A stretch of DNA of 64,000 bases from Progne subis subis. Taxonomy: Eukaryota; Chordata; Aves; Passeriformes; Hirundinidae. Under the pieces are notes generated by a model. That model saw only the letters and a program-made list of their open reading frames with translations, did no database searches and had not been told where the DNA came from. The translations under genes and the position numbers were made by a program. The stretch spans positions 11,731,360-11,795,359 of the forward strand of contig JAKJHU010000030.1 in NCBI GenBank assembly GCA_022316685.1. The letters are read 5' to 3'. Positions 1 to 12,165 of this stretch are shown one piece after another. Positions within the stretch are counted from its first letter, which is position 1. Every line of letters starts with the position of its first letter.

Positions 1-358
1 ACCTCTTCTTAAAACAAATGGAAGAAAGTTTGCAGAAGCAAAGACATACAGTAGTAGAGCAAAACGAAGTTGTAGCAATAAAGCTACAGAAAGCCTTCTT
101 TCGACTGGCTCCAATCTTCCGGACTAGCTCAGACAAAGCATCAGTCCTGCTTGCTGCAGTGCTGGGGCAGACAGCCCTTCTCTGCTGTGTGCAGGCATCA
201 GTCTAATAAAAAGCCTTCTTCCCAATTTGGAAGATGTATTACTTCTGGATTCAAGTGCTTCCAAAAATATATGAGATGTAGAAAACACTCCTCATTTGCC
301 AGAAACACATTGGAGTTTTGCTTACATTACATTCTTTCCTTGTATATGTTTGGGGGTG

Positions 359-392
<34 letters not shown>
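359..392 (+). repeat. Poly(A) tract, 34 bp
   Basis: This is an uninterrupted run of A followed by a short G/A-rich stretch. No retrogene body or flanking target duplication is visible upstream, so I treat it as a mononucleotide microsatellite rather than a retroposon tail. Confidence 0.95.
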
Positions 393-395
<3 letters not shown>

Positions 396-1498
396 AGGGA
401 GGGGGAAAAGAGACTGTAATACATTGAACTAAAAACTTTCATCACAATGATAAGATATATCTTTGGGTAAAGAGACTGGAGGACAGCTCAGTCAATACTG
501 TCTTGAAATCTTCTTTTACACCTCTTTCTGAAGTATAAATATGGACTTCATCCAGTTTTCCCAATCTGAACGACTTTGGCTGGGGGAGGTTGGTATGGAA
601 GTCATTTCCCTTTTAGGTGCAGTAGCTGCTTTCCACAGACTCAACAAAGACATGAAATATCATTAACATCTGATTCTGAAAGGCTGACAACCACTTCTTT
701 GTTTTACACTGCCATCCAGGGCAAGCTGCTGTGTGTTACCATATCACAAGCAAAATTGTACCTATTAAGCTCTGATAGGAGCTCTGGAATACTTCTCTCA
801 TTTGTTCTGGGATACAGTGATTGAATATGTCTATTGTTTTCACAATCGGCATTTCATAATTGAAACGGTAGTATGTGTAAACATTGCTTCAGTTAAGGGT
901 GGGTTTTTCTGGGCCAGACTCTTAAGCCTGTGACCTGTTTGGGACATGATTTCAAGGATAAAGGCTAAAACCTCCCATATTAAAAATCCAGAAAGAGGTG
1001 AGATAGTTTGTTCAGTGGGTGCTGAATCGCAGCAGAAAATAGTCTCCTCCTTCTTCCAACAAGCAGGAAGGCTCTGCAGGCCCCAGCAACGCTTCTCTGC
1101 TCCACAATAGAAGGAAAGCAAGTTGAAAGTCTTGCCCAGGGGATTTCTCAGCTCCAGAACTCATTGGAAAAGAAATAGGGAAATGCCACTTTTTATGTGT
1201 GTTTAATTCTAAAAAACAATCAAAGCATTCCTCTAAGTTATTTTAGAAGGTGTGAAAAGAGTCGTTGTTTTCCTCTAATTCTCTCTAACGGCCAATCAAG
1301 ATCACACTATTAGTGTTAAAATCTTCTATCAGAAATTAAACTTCTTGGTCATATACAAGATACAAGAATTAATACTCTTTTTCCTTTCTCCTTTTTTTTT
1401 TTATTTTTGGTTGACTCTATGAAAAGAAAATTGAATTTTCAAGTAATGGTGTTAGCTAATTATTTGCAGGACTGAGCAAATCCTCTTCGGGTGATGAT

Positions 1499-1500
<2 letters not shown>

Positions 1501-1553
<53 letters not shown>
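1501..1553 (+). repeat. Poly(T) tract, 53 bp
   Basis: This is an uninterrupted run of T leading into an AT-rich stretch. It could be the A-tail of a minus-strand retrocopy, but the sequence to its right (from 1554) shows no recognisable gene or LINE, so a simple microsatellite is preferred. Confidence 0.95.
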
Positions 1554-1560
<7 letters not shown>

Positions 1561-1755
1561 ATTTTAATAATGCACCTAAAGTAGCATAAAATGAACCTAA
1601 TACTATAAATTAAATGTTTCATTTGAAGGGAAGACTTAAACCTTCCTGTCTGAACTGATCCTGTTTTAACTGTTCTCCAGTTCTCATATCTTGCAACAAT
1701 TATAAATAAAAACTTCCCAGTTGCTCTTTCAGAAAGAATTTAATAGTTAAGCACT

Positions 1756-1860
1756 GTTATCACCCCCATTTTACAGAGAAACTAGTTCCAAAGCACAGAA
1801 ATACCTTGGTGAAAGGTCAAAGATCTGGGAACAGAACTGTTATCTGCTGCCTTCTAGGTA
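1756..1860 (+). repeat. MIR-like ancient SINE fragment
   Basis: The stretch has the order of motifs typical of MIR/CORE-type SINEs: a 'cccccattttacagagaaact' style segment, then a decayed 'aaggtcaaagatctgggaacag' segment. Similarity is weak and was judged by eye. It would be an old, immobile remnant. Confidence 0.35.
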
Positions 1861-4800
1861 TTTGCTTTAACCACATCCTTCCTTCCAATACACTGCAACT
1901 TCTCTTCACCAAACATTTCTTTACTGCTCATAAATCACACCTGAAATCTAACTGGAAAAAATAATGTAAAAACTTCACACAAGGCATTTATGTCTTTCTT
2001 TTGTCCTTTTTTTCTTTAATATTGTGGTGAAAATATTTGCTGGAAATTCAGAGGAGTGTTGTGAACTGAAGTGTTGCACAGAGATACTTATCAATAATAT
2101 CACCAAATGGCATGATCACCTAGGAGTACAAGCAAATATTCTATATCATAGTTATGCTGTTCTAATTAAAATATCAATCCTTGGTGATATTTGCAGGGAC
2201 AGCAATTAAGGCAGTATGGGATACACTGGCAAAGTCTTGGCTCTGAAGATACCTTGTGCTCACACTAGCAGGTTGCTTTGGAAGAAGCATTTGCCCCCTA
2301 CAGTGTAGCTTTTCCTCTCCCAGAACAGTGTACACGTAAATAAAGTAAATTACATTTGGAATTTAGTGCTCCTCCACCACTTTCTTCTATTGCAGAAAGG
2401 TGCCCTTCAAAGCACTGGTTGGAAGGGAGGTAAGTCTACTGTCAGAGCACGTCAGATGTTAATTTAAATTTACACTCATTCTGCTCTTATCTGAAATATA
2501 AGTCCAAGATCAAATATTAAGTATTTGATCATATTTAGCATATTTCAAAGAAAAATGGCCAAGGCAATATTTTGAACTTTCGGTTAATTTATCTTAATGA
2601 ACTGTCTCCTCTTATTTTGATAGATATGTTTATGTCTTTTACAGTCATGAGAGAAAAAAAAAAAAAAGCAAGAGCAAGATGGCTTTCCATTCTCTCACTC
2701 CATCCCTGGTTTTACTCACCTCACTAAACAGGCCATTTAAAATCACTTTATTAGCCTCCTTTCTGACTTTATATTTCAAAAACCCTTCTACTACAGTGTC
2801 TGTCTTTTCCTGGTGTCAGGCAACTGGCTGCAACTGCTTCAAAAATATCAAAAATTTGTTGCTAGTAACTCAGTCTAATATTTTCAGACAGTGTATTAGG
2901 CTGAAGTAAGTCGTGCACAGATGTAGTGCCATGGGGGTTTCCTACCTGTTTACAACAGCTTTTAATTTGCTGTATTAAATTAATAGCTAATTTAATAGGA
3001 ATTTTAATGCAAGGCATTTTCATGTGGAGTTTCTCACTGGCACTACAAATCACACTAAGGTTTGTGTACAAACAGTGATTCTCACCTTATTTAGTAGCAC
3101 AAAATCTAAAATACAGACCTGTTTTTTGAGGACTTTCTCTGCTCAATTAAAAAAAAAAAAATCTCATGTAAAATTTCTGCATTTTGTACTAGATTTAAAG
3201 CAAAACCAGCCTAAACTGTTTTGTTTATTTTATTACCATGTTTCACACTCCCTAATACACTGATAACAGATTCTTTGTTAGAACTTCTAACCTTAATTGC
3301 CTGGATAGTGTGAAACAGTACATGATTGGGGAAATAATAAGCATTTTTCTGTTATTTTTAGATCACTCACTTTATTTGGCTCAATAATTTGGCATGTTAG
3401 TATTTCTAAAAAAAATAAAAATGTTTAAATCTTCTTTAAGGCTACTGCCACTTGTATTTTATGTAATTTAATTAGCTTCTCTAAAAAGTCTCTCTAAATT
3501 CCATTGATGTTTAGCCAATCACATTGGTTTAAGATCTTTTCTATTTGTCTCAAACAGCCCTGGAGTTTTCACATTTTCCTTTATGAAGTCTTTTCCCTGA
3601 GCACAGTATTTATCCATGTTGGTGGTACCTGAGTGGAGAAGAAAGGCATGGGAGGGAGGATTGACGTAAGCAAGCAAAGAACCTGCCAAGAAGTTCAGAA
3701 CCTAAATACTTCTTTGGGTGTGAGTCCAACTTCAAACTAACAGCACCAGTTTGTTTCAAGTATAATGCAAACGCTCCCATAAATATTGAGGGCATTTTTT
3801 GGCCTTATACAGGCCTAATGCCTGTATATGCAAGGCAGGGTTTCCTAGATGAGATCTCTGCCATGTTTCATGTTGTTTGGTTTCAGAACACCATGTCCAT
3901 TCAGGTAAAAGAATGGCCTGATCTGTCATTTCTGGCATGGGAACAGCAAGGCTGCAGGCAGCTCAGCTGCATCTCCATTACTTTTCCATGGACCAAAGCA
4001 CTCTTTCATAGGGTTGAAAGTAAAGACCAGGTGTATGGCTTTGTTCTCCTCAGGTAAATATTTCCTCTTCTCCAGCAGTCTGCGGTGCAGGGGGGCCAAC
4101 ATGTGTCATTCTCGAACGAGCAAGGGAGAAAGAGATTTTATTTGGTCTAGACCACCAGCTCTCCAACAGCAGGAATAAGAAGAAAGGTGATGTGACCTTT
4201 TCAGCTGTAGCTGCTATTCTGGAAACACCTTTCTAATATGAATCAATCAGTAAACCTTTGAGCGCTGGATGAACCTCTTCATACATAAGCAGGAAGTCAG
4301 TTAAAACATGGGCGATTTGTGACCTTGTGAAAGTGATAGGCAAGAAGGGAAATTGCCCAGGAACTAAAATTTGACCTCTTTCATCCCATTGGTAGCAAAA
4401 CTTTTCAGTGCTGCCAGAGGAAATGAATCAACAGAATTCAATTTATAAACACACAAGATCAGACAAAACTGACATTAAACATTTACTGAGCTTTCAAAAT
4501 AGGAGCAGCACTTCACATATCAATATTTAACAGAAAAACATGCTTTTAACCTTCTTCTTTTTGATGAGCAGCTCAAGGGAATTAAATATTTGGGGTATTT
4601 TAGGAGTAAGTTACAATACAGATAAATCTGATAGGGTTTCCATTATCTGTTATCAGGTAGGAGTTGTATATCAGAAAGGAAGCTGTAACAGAAGGCCCTG
4701 TCACATGGATGGAACATGCATTGAGTGTTTTATTTTTTCAGATTCAGTATTCATTCCCCAAGGTGAAAGGATAATGAATGACATCTTACTGACTGCCCAG

Positions 4801-4935
4801 ACAGATCTTATGTTGCACTTTCAGTTAATTTGTAGTAATTCAATATCAGTACTCACAAAATCTTGTGTTCATGGAAACCAAAGGAATAGAAACTACTTTC
4901 TATTGCTCGAGCTGGGTTTTAAGTTCATAAGATAA

Positions 4936-5023
4936 ATGTGGGGGGTTTGTGTTTTGGTTTTATTGTGGGGGTTTTTTTGGTGGGGTTTTTTGTTGTTGTT
5001 TTTGTTTTGTTTTGTTTTGTTTT
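4936..5023 (+). repeat. G/T-rich low-complexity stretch with (GTTTT)n
   Basis: Runs of G (4940-4945, 4967-4971, 4982-4985) are separated by T-rich spacers and followed by a GTTTT pentamer array. The strand is almost free of A and C. It is simple-sequence DNA; it has only three good G runs, so a canonical intramolecular G-quadruplex is not clear. Confidence 0.8.
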
Positions 5024-7066
5024 TTAATTCATGATTTGCATTTAAATTGGTTTTTGATATATTTAATATTTATGATGTGTTAGGGGTTCACGTTTATATT
5101 TTTGCTTCAATACACTTTGTCAACCTACTATATGATTTGATTTTTTTTTTAAGTCCTTAAGTTCCTTCTTGTGTAAAATGAAGAAGACACATAGGCCTTC
5201 ATTTTCAGAGCTTGAGATTAGGGAAGTGATTTTACTTGCACAGACACTATTAGTCTGCTAGACATGTGCTCTAGCTTTTGGTCTCCTGAAACTAGACATT
5301 AAGCTTAATATTAATACTGATCAAAAGAGAAGAGCCATGCCTATGAAAATATTTTGAAAAAAAATTAATAGGTTTTCAAAAAGTTTTTCAGAGAGTTATT
5401 TTCATTAATTCTGACAAGAAGTCAGTGTTTTTATGGAAAGAAAACATGACTGATTAAAAATACGGTTTGCTTGGAAAAAATCCAAACAAATTTTATTTCA
5501 TGAAGCAGACCATCAGAATATGCAACCAATACCTATGGACAGAATATATGTACCCTGAATTCCAGCCTACCGGGAAATACCCTCACTCTCTAGTCTGCAG
5601 AAATGTAGACAGGTTTGTAACATGAAAGGTGTAAGACCTGGGAGTAAAAAGAGAAAAAATATTTATTTAGATTATAAAATGTACACTACTGAAATGGAAC
5701 CTATCCAAGCCTCAAAGCAGCTTCAATGGAATTAGAATGACCACTTCTGTTTTCTACTACTAAATAAATGGGGCACATCATTTTAGCAGTCTGACCACTG
5801 CCACAATAAAAGCATCTTATGCATCATCAAAGATCCATAGAAGTTCCTAAACTCACCCAAGACATTAAGTGTTGAAAATCCACAGGCAAGTACAGTTCTA
5901 CTGCTAGTGCTTGTTGATTGGTCTGTAAATTATGTGGAAAAAGTAAATAATTTTAACAGGTTCCACCTGTAATCAAGCTGTAAGTCATATCTATGTCATG
6001 TATTGCTTTGGAACGGAAAATTGCTGTCTATATTACTGAGGATACTTGATCACCCAGAATTTTTTTTATTTTTTTTTCCCAAAATGTAGGCCTTAGTGAT
6101 TCACATCTAGGAGTCTTCCAAGTGTTATTTAAGCAATACACATTATTAATTAGACAAGGGAAGTAACAAGGTAAATTTAACTCGACTTCTGAAAACACGA
6201 CATTAAGAACTTGAGCTTAGACAAAATGAAAACACAACCTCCAAGCAATGACAATGATCAAATTGTTGATCAGTTTGCTAGGAGGAGAACTTGATATTTC
6301 TAGAACTATAAAACATATTATAATTTATTAAAATTACAAGTTTGTTTCTAAAATAGACTAATTTATTTTCTGCTTAGATGACTGCACTAGTCCTCCCTGG
6401 GCTTAGGGATCTCAGTATATCCCTTTCAGTCCTGGGTCATGGTAAGAAAGTTCTTCTCTTTGAATGTTTCTTTCTTTACATATTATGCCTCTCTTCTTTT
6501 GCAGTGAAGGGAGGGAATGGATTTCTATCTGCAGTGAATTCAAATAATTATATAATTAATCTATATATAGCACTAAACAAAGCTTAAGTACTACTGATTG
6601 ATAGAAGAGACTGAAGATGAAACCCCTAGCTTATCATAATGTTGTCTCACATAATATTAGTAGTACTTAGCACACACTTCATGTTCAAAGCAATTCAGAA
6701 ACATTAAGTGATTAACCTACTGTGATTTATTGCCTTCTGCCAAGATTGCTGTACACAAGCAAGTCACTGGAAGAAAAAAGAACTAAAGCCAGAATTAATC
6801 TGAGAATATGAATAACAGTAATCATAATAATTCTTTTAATTTTTCATCTAGGCTTTTGCCCAACATATTTTACTTTTTTTTATGAACAGGAGACCAAAAC
6901 TTCTGGTTCTTAGTTGCTCAGAAGTCACATTGAACTCATGAGTAGAGATATAAAGCCTCCTAAGTACCCATGACTGACAACTGGAAGACTAGACTGACTG
7001 GGTTATGTATTGTGTATAGCACTTACCCTCTAAAATTCTGTCACCCCTGCCAGCTGCTGAATAGGG

Positions 7067-7093
<27 letters not shown>
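7067..7093 (+). repeat. Poly(A) tract, 27 bp
   Basis: Uninterrupted A run without an evident retrocopy body on either side. Confidence 0.95.
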
Positions 7094-7097
<4 letters not shown>

Positions 7098-8393
7098 CAC
7101 AGTATAACTGAAGAACACAAAACCATATAAAGGGAGGTTTTACTATGTAAGGAAGCACAAAGGACTAAGGAAGGCTTTCTTGCTGAAACAGACTCATTGT
7201 TCTGAGCAGAAGTCAGAACTTCTGAATAACATAGACCTAGTCTGGGGTTGTGGCTTTTTGGCTTTGATTTCCTCATTTATTTATTATTTTCCACTGTTAT
7301 TTTCTGAATTAATCACAGTCTCTTCCTCCATAGTGGAAAGACATTCTTTTGCTCCTTCTGCATGGCAAATAATTTGCTCTTTCCTACATGTCTTGTAATC
7401 CTTCTCTTTACTCTTCATCTTTTGTCAAGAAGGTGGACAATGAGCTGAAAAGTCTACTGAAAAGGAATTAGTGATCCATTTAAATCAACAGCAGACCACA
7501 AGTTGCTGGAAACAGCAAGCATCCACAGCAGCAGCATAGAGCCCCTTGCTGTGCCTCTTTGCACAAAGCAGATCACCCTGTGAAAAATGCATCCGTTTCT
7601 TCTGCTCCTTAAACCCCACAACTACGGGTATATTTTTATCCCCAATGTAGATACATATACATTCCTCCAAAAAAAAAATCGTTTTGAATATTATTGTCTC
7701 CACCTTTTAAACATGTACCACAGTTTTATGAGGTCTTTGGAGCGTGCAGGGTTAGTGGGAGCTGGCTTGAGATAGGTGATTGCTTATGGAATTATAAGAG
7801 AGAACAAAAACAGAGTTGTGCCAGCCAGTAGGCAGGTGGGGTCAGATGCCTTCATTTCAATATGGATAAAAAGAAAATATACTATAATGTAAGAAAACAT
7901 ACAAGGAAAAACAAACAAAGGAATGGGAAAAGGCAGAAGAAAACAAGCTAAGGAATGAGGCCAGGAGGATAAGTTACAAAACATAAGTTTTTGGGAAAAA
8001 AATTACCTTCTCTGTTTTTTTGCTGGACAAGCATCAGAAAGAGTGAGCTTGGTGACAAGAGCAAGTGAGGAGGAGATACTAGACACCACTTGAAGCAGCA
8101 GCAAGAAGGAGATGGACACAGACTAAGAGCAGCAGGGTGCTGCCAAGCCATGTATCCCTTGCGCACTGTCCCAGTGCTACAGAAGCCATAGCGTGCTCAG
8201 CCAGCCGGCAGAGACCTGCCAACACAATCACAAGCTGGTTCCACTGATTCAGTCTTCCACCCATTGGAAGGGGCTGGAAGAATCCTGGAGGTGGAGGGAG
8301 GACAGTCCCTTCATCCTCTCCTTCTACTCCTCCCAGCATCACTGGCACAATTTCTCTCTCTCTGCGCTCACTGTTTCCATGAAACAGACGGCA

Positions 8394-8433
8394 GGGGCGG
8401 GGGGAAGGGGAAGGGAAGAGGGGCGGTGGCGGG
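8394..8433 (+). other. G-quadruplex-forming motif
   Basis: Five or more G runs of at least three bases (8394-8397, 8399-8404, 8407-8410, 8413-8415, 8420-8423, 8431-8433) are separated by loops of one to seven bases, which fits the canonical G3+N1-7 pattern on the plus strand. It lies in a GC-richer patch at about 8.1-8.6 kb. The patch gives overlapping open frames of 132-149 codons on both strands with no recognisable protein. Confidence 0.8.
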
Positions 8434-10153
8434 TACTGGTGCCCCAGCGTGGCAGCTGGGTGGGCTGTGGGGTCCTGGGAAACTGCAGGAGCCATGCAGA
8501 ACATGGCTGCTCGCACGTCCATCACCATGTCTCTGCACTTGTGGAGTGGGGAGGGAAATATTGGATATCGCTTTGGTCGGGGCTGAATCTATAATTGAGA
8601 AGATGAGAGTTCATTATAGATTTTGGCCTTGGAGTGCTTGTCTTGGCAAGAGGCTGAGCTGAGTGTTAAAATCATTACCGAGTGGCCTAAATCTAAACAA
8701 ACACCCACCTTTTCCATTTATTACCAGGATGAAATGACTTGCCTTGTAGAACTGAAATACCTATAGTTGTCAGCTTCTCATTTCCCAGTAGTGCATAAAA
8801 TTCCCTCTCTTATGACTGCCTTTCCCTCTGGTCTAGCTTTCCATTATGTTATTCTACTGACAAGAATTATGTATTAAATTACAAGTTATCTGTCACAGAA
8901 TGAGAATTTCACTTCACACTAGACAGAGGTCGGTTGTACTGAGCTAAGAGTTCCTTTTTCTCTGGTGCACTGCTGCAAAGCAAGGCAAAGAAAAAAAAAA
9001 AAAGATAGGATGACTCTAACATGATGGTAGATAGTAATTCAGGCATATATAGCAAGGGAGACATTTCTTATCTTATAAATAAGTAGCTGTATAGAACCAG
9101 ACAATATTCTTACAAACTGTGGTTTTTGTCACTGCAAGTACACTGCTGGAATTGTAGGTGTGGAGGAATGACTGTAGTTATTTTAGAGGTTTCTTTCCCC
9201 ATGTTTTTCACAAAGAAGTCTGTCTATGTTGTTACAGCCTCCATGAATGCTTCAGGAACTGTAACCCATTTCACAATTCATTCACACAGAGTACAGCCAT
9301 TAGCATGCAGAAACCACAGCACTCTCCCTAAGAGGACAACTTTTTATTATTGTAAAGGAGATAAAAATGATGTATTATATATTGTTCCATCATTGAAAAC
9401 CATCAGCCATGAAATATCCCTCTATTTCTACCTCCCTATCTAAAGAAAGGCTGAAAAGAGAAGAAATAGAACTACTGATATGGGGACTTTCCCCCGTTTT
9501 ATTTGTGTGTGCAGAAAATACACATGATGAAACATGTAGAGCAAATCACTCAAAAGTGTGATTGGAAACAAATTTAAATGAGTAGTGTTTAAATAATTAA
9601 CACCTGCCAAAGTAGGAACAGAGGCCTTATTGCTGATATTAAATCATATCCTTTAACGTCTGAAACAGATGACAGTAAGTAATTCCAAAACAGTCAAGAC
9701 AGGAAACCAATTTTTAGTTCTTGGAAAGTTGAATTGGTTTCAATAAAGTTGATAAAAAGCCTATTTTGATTTTGTTAATTCAACTATGGAAAGACAGTTT
9801 TACTTTTTTTTTTTTTTTAAACTAACTTAATATACTGTAACTGAGCATTTTTGAATCATGATTTAAAGTATATTCATTATTCAGTAAACTAATGATGTAT
9901 GTTCCACCTGGCTGCTGCAGAGCCCGGTAAGTAAAAATTGTGGGCAGTATCTTGTTACCAAGAACAAATATTGCACTTGCCAAGTTTCCAGTCAGTAAAT
10001 ATAACTCACAATAGCTATGCCAGATAGGCAAATAAGGATGTTCCATTACAGAAGGAAAATCAGAAAAGAGATACTATGTAGCAGCTCAGTCTTAAAATTC
10101 AGCTCCATAAAAGCATCCATTGCAGAAATTGGCAATTTTGCCTGAGAGTAGAC

Positions 10154-10197
10154 TGTGGTGTAACGGTTTGTTGAAATGCCTAGAGTTTTTTATTCAT
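10154..10197 (-). repeat. Probable terminal fragment of an LTR related to the next element
   Basis: The bases from 10154 resemble those at the low-coordinate end of the LTR-like element starting at 10565: both open with TGTGGT, keep GGTTTG about ten bases later, and then TAGA(G/A)TTTTTTA. Similarity stops after roughly 44 bases. It may be a remnant of an older insertion of the same family. Evidence is by eye only. Confidence 0.35.
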
Positions 10198-10212
10198 GGA
10201 GATTAAGTTAGA

Positions 10213-10250
10213 GCATGTGTGCACGCACGTGTGTGCGTGCACGTGTGTGT
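10213..10250. repeat. Alternating purine-pyrimidine tract with perfect inverted repeat
   Basis: Every step from 10213 to 10250 alternates purine and pyrimidine (mostly GT, GC and CA steps), which favours Z-DNA. Inside it, GTGCACGCAC (10219-10228) is exactly complementary to GTGCGTGCAC (10233-10242) around a four-base GTGT loop, so a cruciform is also possible. Confidence 0.85.
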
Positions 10251-10564
10251 TAAAATAACATTAATGTTGAAACATATATGAGTAAAAGCAGAGCTATTCT
10301 CTGTGACAGTGAGGCTGTCACCTCACTCCTATTTCAACTCTGTCTCCTGGTACTTCATCAAACTTGTCCTGCATGGTTTGATCACAGGTTGCTTGTATTT
10401 GGAGACTCCCTTCAAATAAAAACCTGTCTGTCCATCTTGGACATTTTCTTCAGTGTCTGGACCTCCAACAGTCACTAATGGATGTTATCAATGCAGCATT
10501 GCCTTGAGGTGGCTCTGGACATGCAATTCTGAGACCAGCAGCTCTAAACCTTAAAGATGTGAAT

Positions 10565-12165
10565 TGTGGTATAGTGGTTTGAGTGCCCACTAGAATTTTT
10601 TACTCTTTTTCTGCTGTGAGACAGGATTACAAGAAAAAGCAGGCTTAAAAGGGTATAAAAACAGGTTTATTTTAAAAAAACTACAGGAGAGAAAAAAAAA
10701 AAATAATAATCAGAATAAAACTTTTAAAACACTTCCCCTCTCCCACAACTTTCTCTTCCCTTCTCATCGACAATGTATAAGGAAAAAACTTAAAACATAA
10801 GGTCAGTTTACCACCTATAAAATAGTCTTTCATCAGTTCATTTAGAGAGAGAACTCTTTTGGTCTGCTATGAAAACTTCCCACAAGACAGACAGTTGTCT
10901 TGTGGCTTTTAATTCTCACAAAAGCAGCCGCCCGGGAACCTGCAGCTGAGAAGTCCCTCCCATATCACGTAGCCTTCCCACAGCTGCATAATGGGCCATG
11001 TGAACTCATGGGGTACCATTTTAAAGATGAATGGTTCAAAACCAAAGGTTTACTTCATCTCTAGGAACAGAGATCTTTCTCTGGGAGGCAAATCTCATCT
11101 CTTTCTCTCTGTTCAAGATTCTCATAAAATCACAGCTACTTCAGTATTTACTTAGTCCACCATAAATACCTTTGCTTATATCTGCAATCTGAACACGCTT
11201 TTCAACTCCCTAATACATATTTCCACAACTTAAAGGGTTATTCTAGTATATTACAGCCCATTACCATGGCTTTACTAAAGAATTTCAGCCTAAGACTAAG
11301 CCTAAGCATCTTCTCATTCCCTTCCCACCCAACTCTTCCTTCACTGACTTTGACGTCTCCATATGGTCGCATGTCTCCACTCTGTCCCTTTCTCTTACTT
11401 AAGAAAGGATTAGTGTTTTGCAAGTTTCATCTCTGCAAAGAAAGAGTTAACATTCCCACCCAAACATGCAGCGGGTGATGATGATTTTTTCCCAGGCAAG
11501 TCGCGCCAGTGCTGGGCCAGGATCTCAGGAGCTCTGCATTAAATTTTTAGCTGCAGGGCCACTCTGCACGGCTACAGAGGCGCCCTTGGTCTCAGCTGCT
11601 GCATGGTCCCTAGCATGGCTAGGCCCCTCCCTTGGCAAGGGATCTTGGCGGTGCCTGGAGTGTGCTGGGGAGGGAGGGCCAGGATCTCACAGCAGCCTGC
11701 CCGCGGCTGGGGCTTTCCCCCTTCCTCTGCTCGGCAGCTGCTGGGGGTGTGGGCCTGGCCCGGCCCTGCCAGGTCACCCGGGGCCGCCATGGGGAGGCGG
11801 CTTTAGCAGTAAGATGCTAGCAGCCGCTCGGGCCGATCTGGCCGGGACAGCGCATTCCCTCCTCCCTTCCGTCTGTCCGGCCGTCACCGGGCCCGGCCCC
11901 GACCCGGGACCCAGCGGGCTTCTTGGGACGGGCCTGGCCCCCGGCAGGGCCCGGCCTGCCCGGTCCCCGCGGCATGGAGGGAGCCGGGCCCGCTTGTGGC
12001 CTCTTCCCAGGCCGGAAAAAAAGAGAACTTTTTCCAGGATTTCTCTGATTTTAACTTGTGTGATGACAGAGGTGTGTCACCTTTCTAGGGGCTTCACCAC
12101 ATGTCAAAATTGAAACCTAGTCGCTGATTGGTTTTGCTGTAACTTTCTCAGAAAAATCACTTCCA
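10565..12165 (-). mobile_element. Long LTR-like element of avian ERV type, minus strand, edges approximate
   Basis: Read on the minus strand, this region has the order of an LTR. A CCAAT-type box (ATTGG on the plus strand, 12127-12131) lies near its start, a CpG-rich promoter-like core follows at about 11480-12010, and an AATAAA signal (plus-strand TTTATT, 10666-10671) lies close to its low-coordinate end. The minus-strand end reads ACCACA, a usual LTR terminus, and the A/T-rich part near the polyadenylation signal looks like avian ERV LTRs known to me. I could not find clean target-site duplications, so both edges are approximate. At about 1.6 kb it is long for a single LTR; it may instead be an LTR plus a separate CpG island or another insertion. 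No gag, pol or env coding is visible. Confidence 0.55.
11480..12010. promoter_or_regulatory. CpG-rich island inside the LTR-like element
   Basis: This block is far richer in G, C and CpG than anything nearby, with many CCGG and GGGCC words and an ATG in a Kozak-like context (GCCGCCATGG near 11790). The plus strand is open for 215 codons (11466-12113), but the product is dominated by Ala, Gly, Pro and Leu with no family motif, as expected where GC-rich DNA lacks stop codons. It is either the GC-rich U3/promoter part of the LTR-like element or an independent CpG island. A coding exon is unlikely. Confidence 0.6.

Larger units (their letters stand above)
1..10150. other. AT-rich non-coding DNA, no gene seen
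   Basis: I see no coding region here. Open frames are short (131-149 codons at most), overlap each other on both strands, and show no domain, signal peptide or family motif I recognise. The content is unique-looking AT-rich sequence with homopolymer runs, one weak MIR-like fragment near 1.76 kb, a G/T-rich simple stretch near 4.94 kb and a GC-richer patch at about 8.1-8.6 kb. It could be intergenic DNA or part of a large intron; nothing in the sequence separates the two. Confidence 0.75.

Noticed and set aside
4936..5023. G/T-rich stretch as a telomere-like or G-quadruplex array
   Set aside because: It has no TTAGGG units and only three G runs of three or more with long spacers.
8079..8662. 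Open frames of 132-149 codons on both strands near 8.1-8.6 kb as a possible gene
   Set aside because: Openness on both strands reflects GC content. There is no start context, domain or splice evidence that favours one of them.
11466..12113. 215-codon plus-strand open frame, the longest in the window
   Set aside because: It lies in the CpG-rich block of an LTR-like element, where stop codons are rare by composition. The product is mainly Ala, Gly, Pro, Leu and Arg with no domain, and other frames are open over the same DNA.
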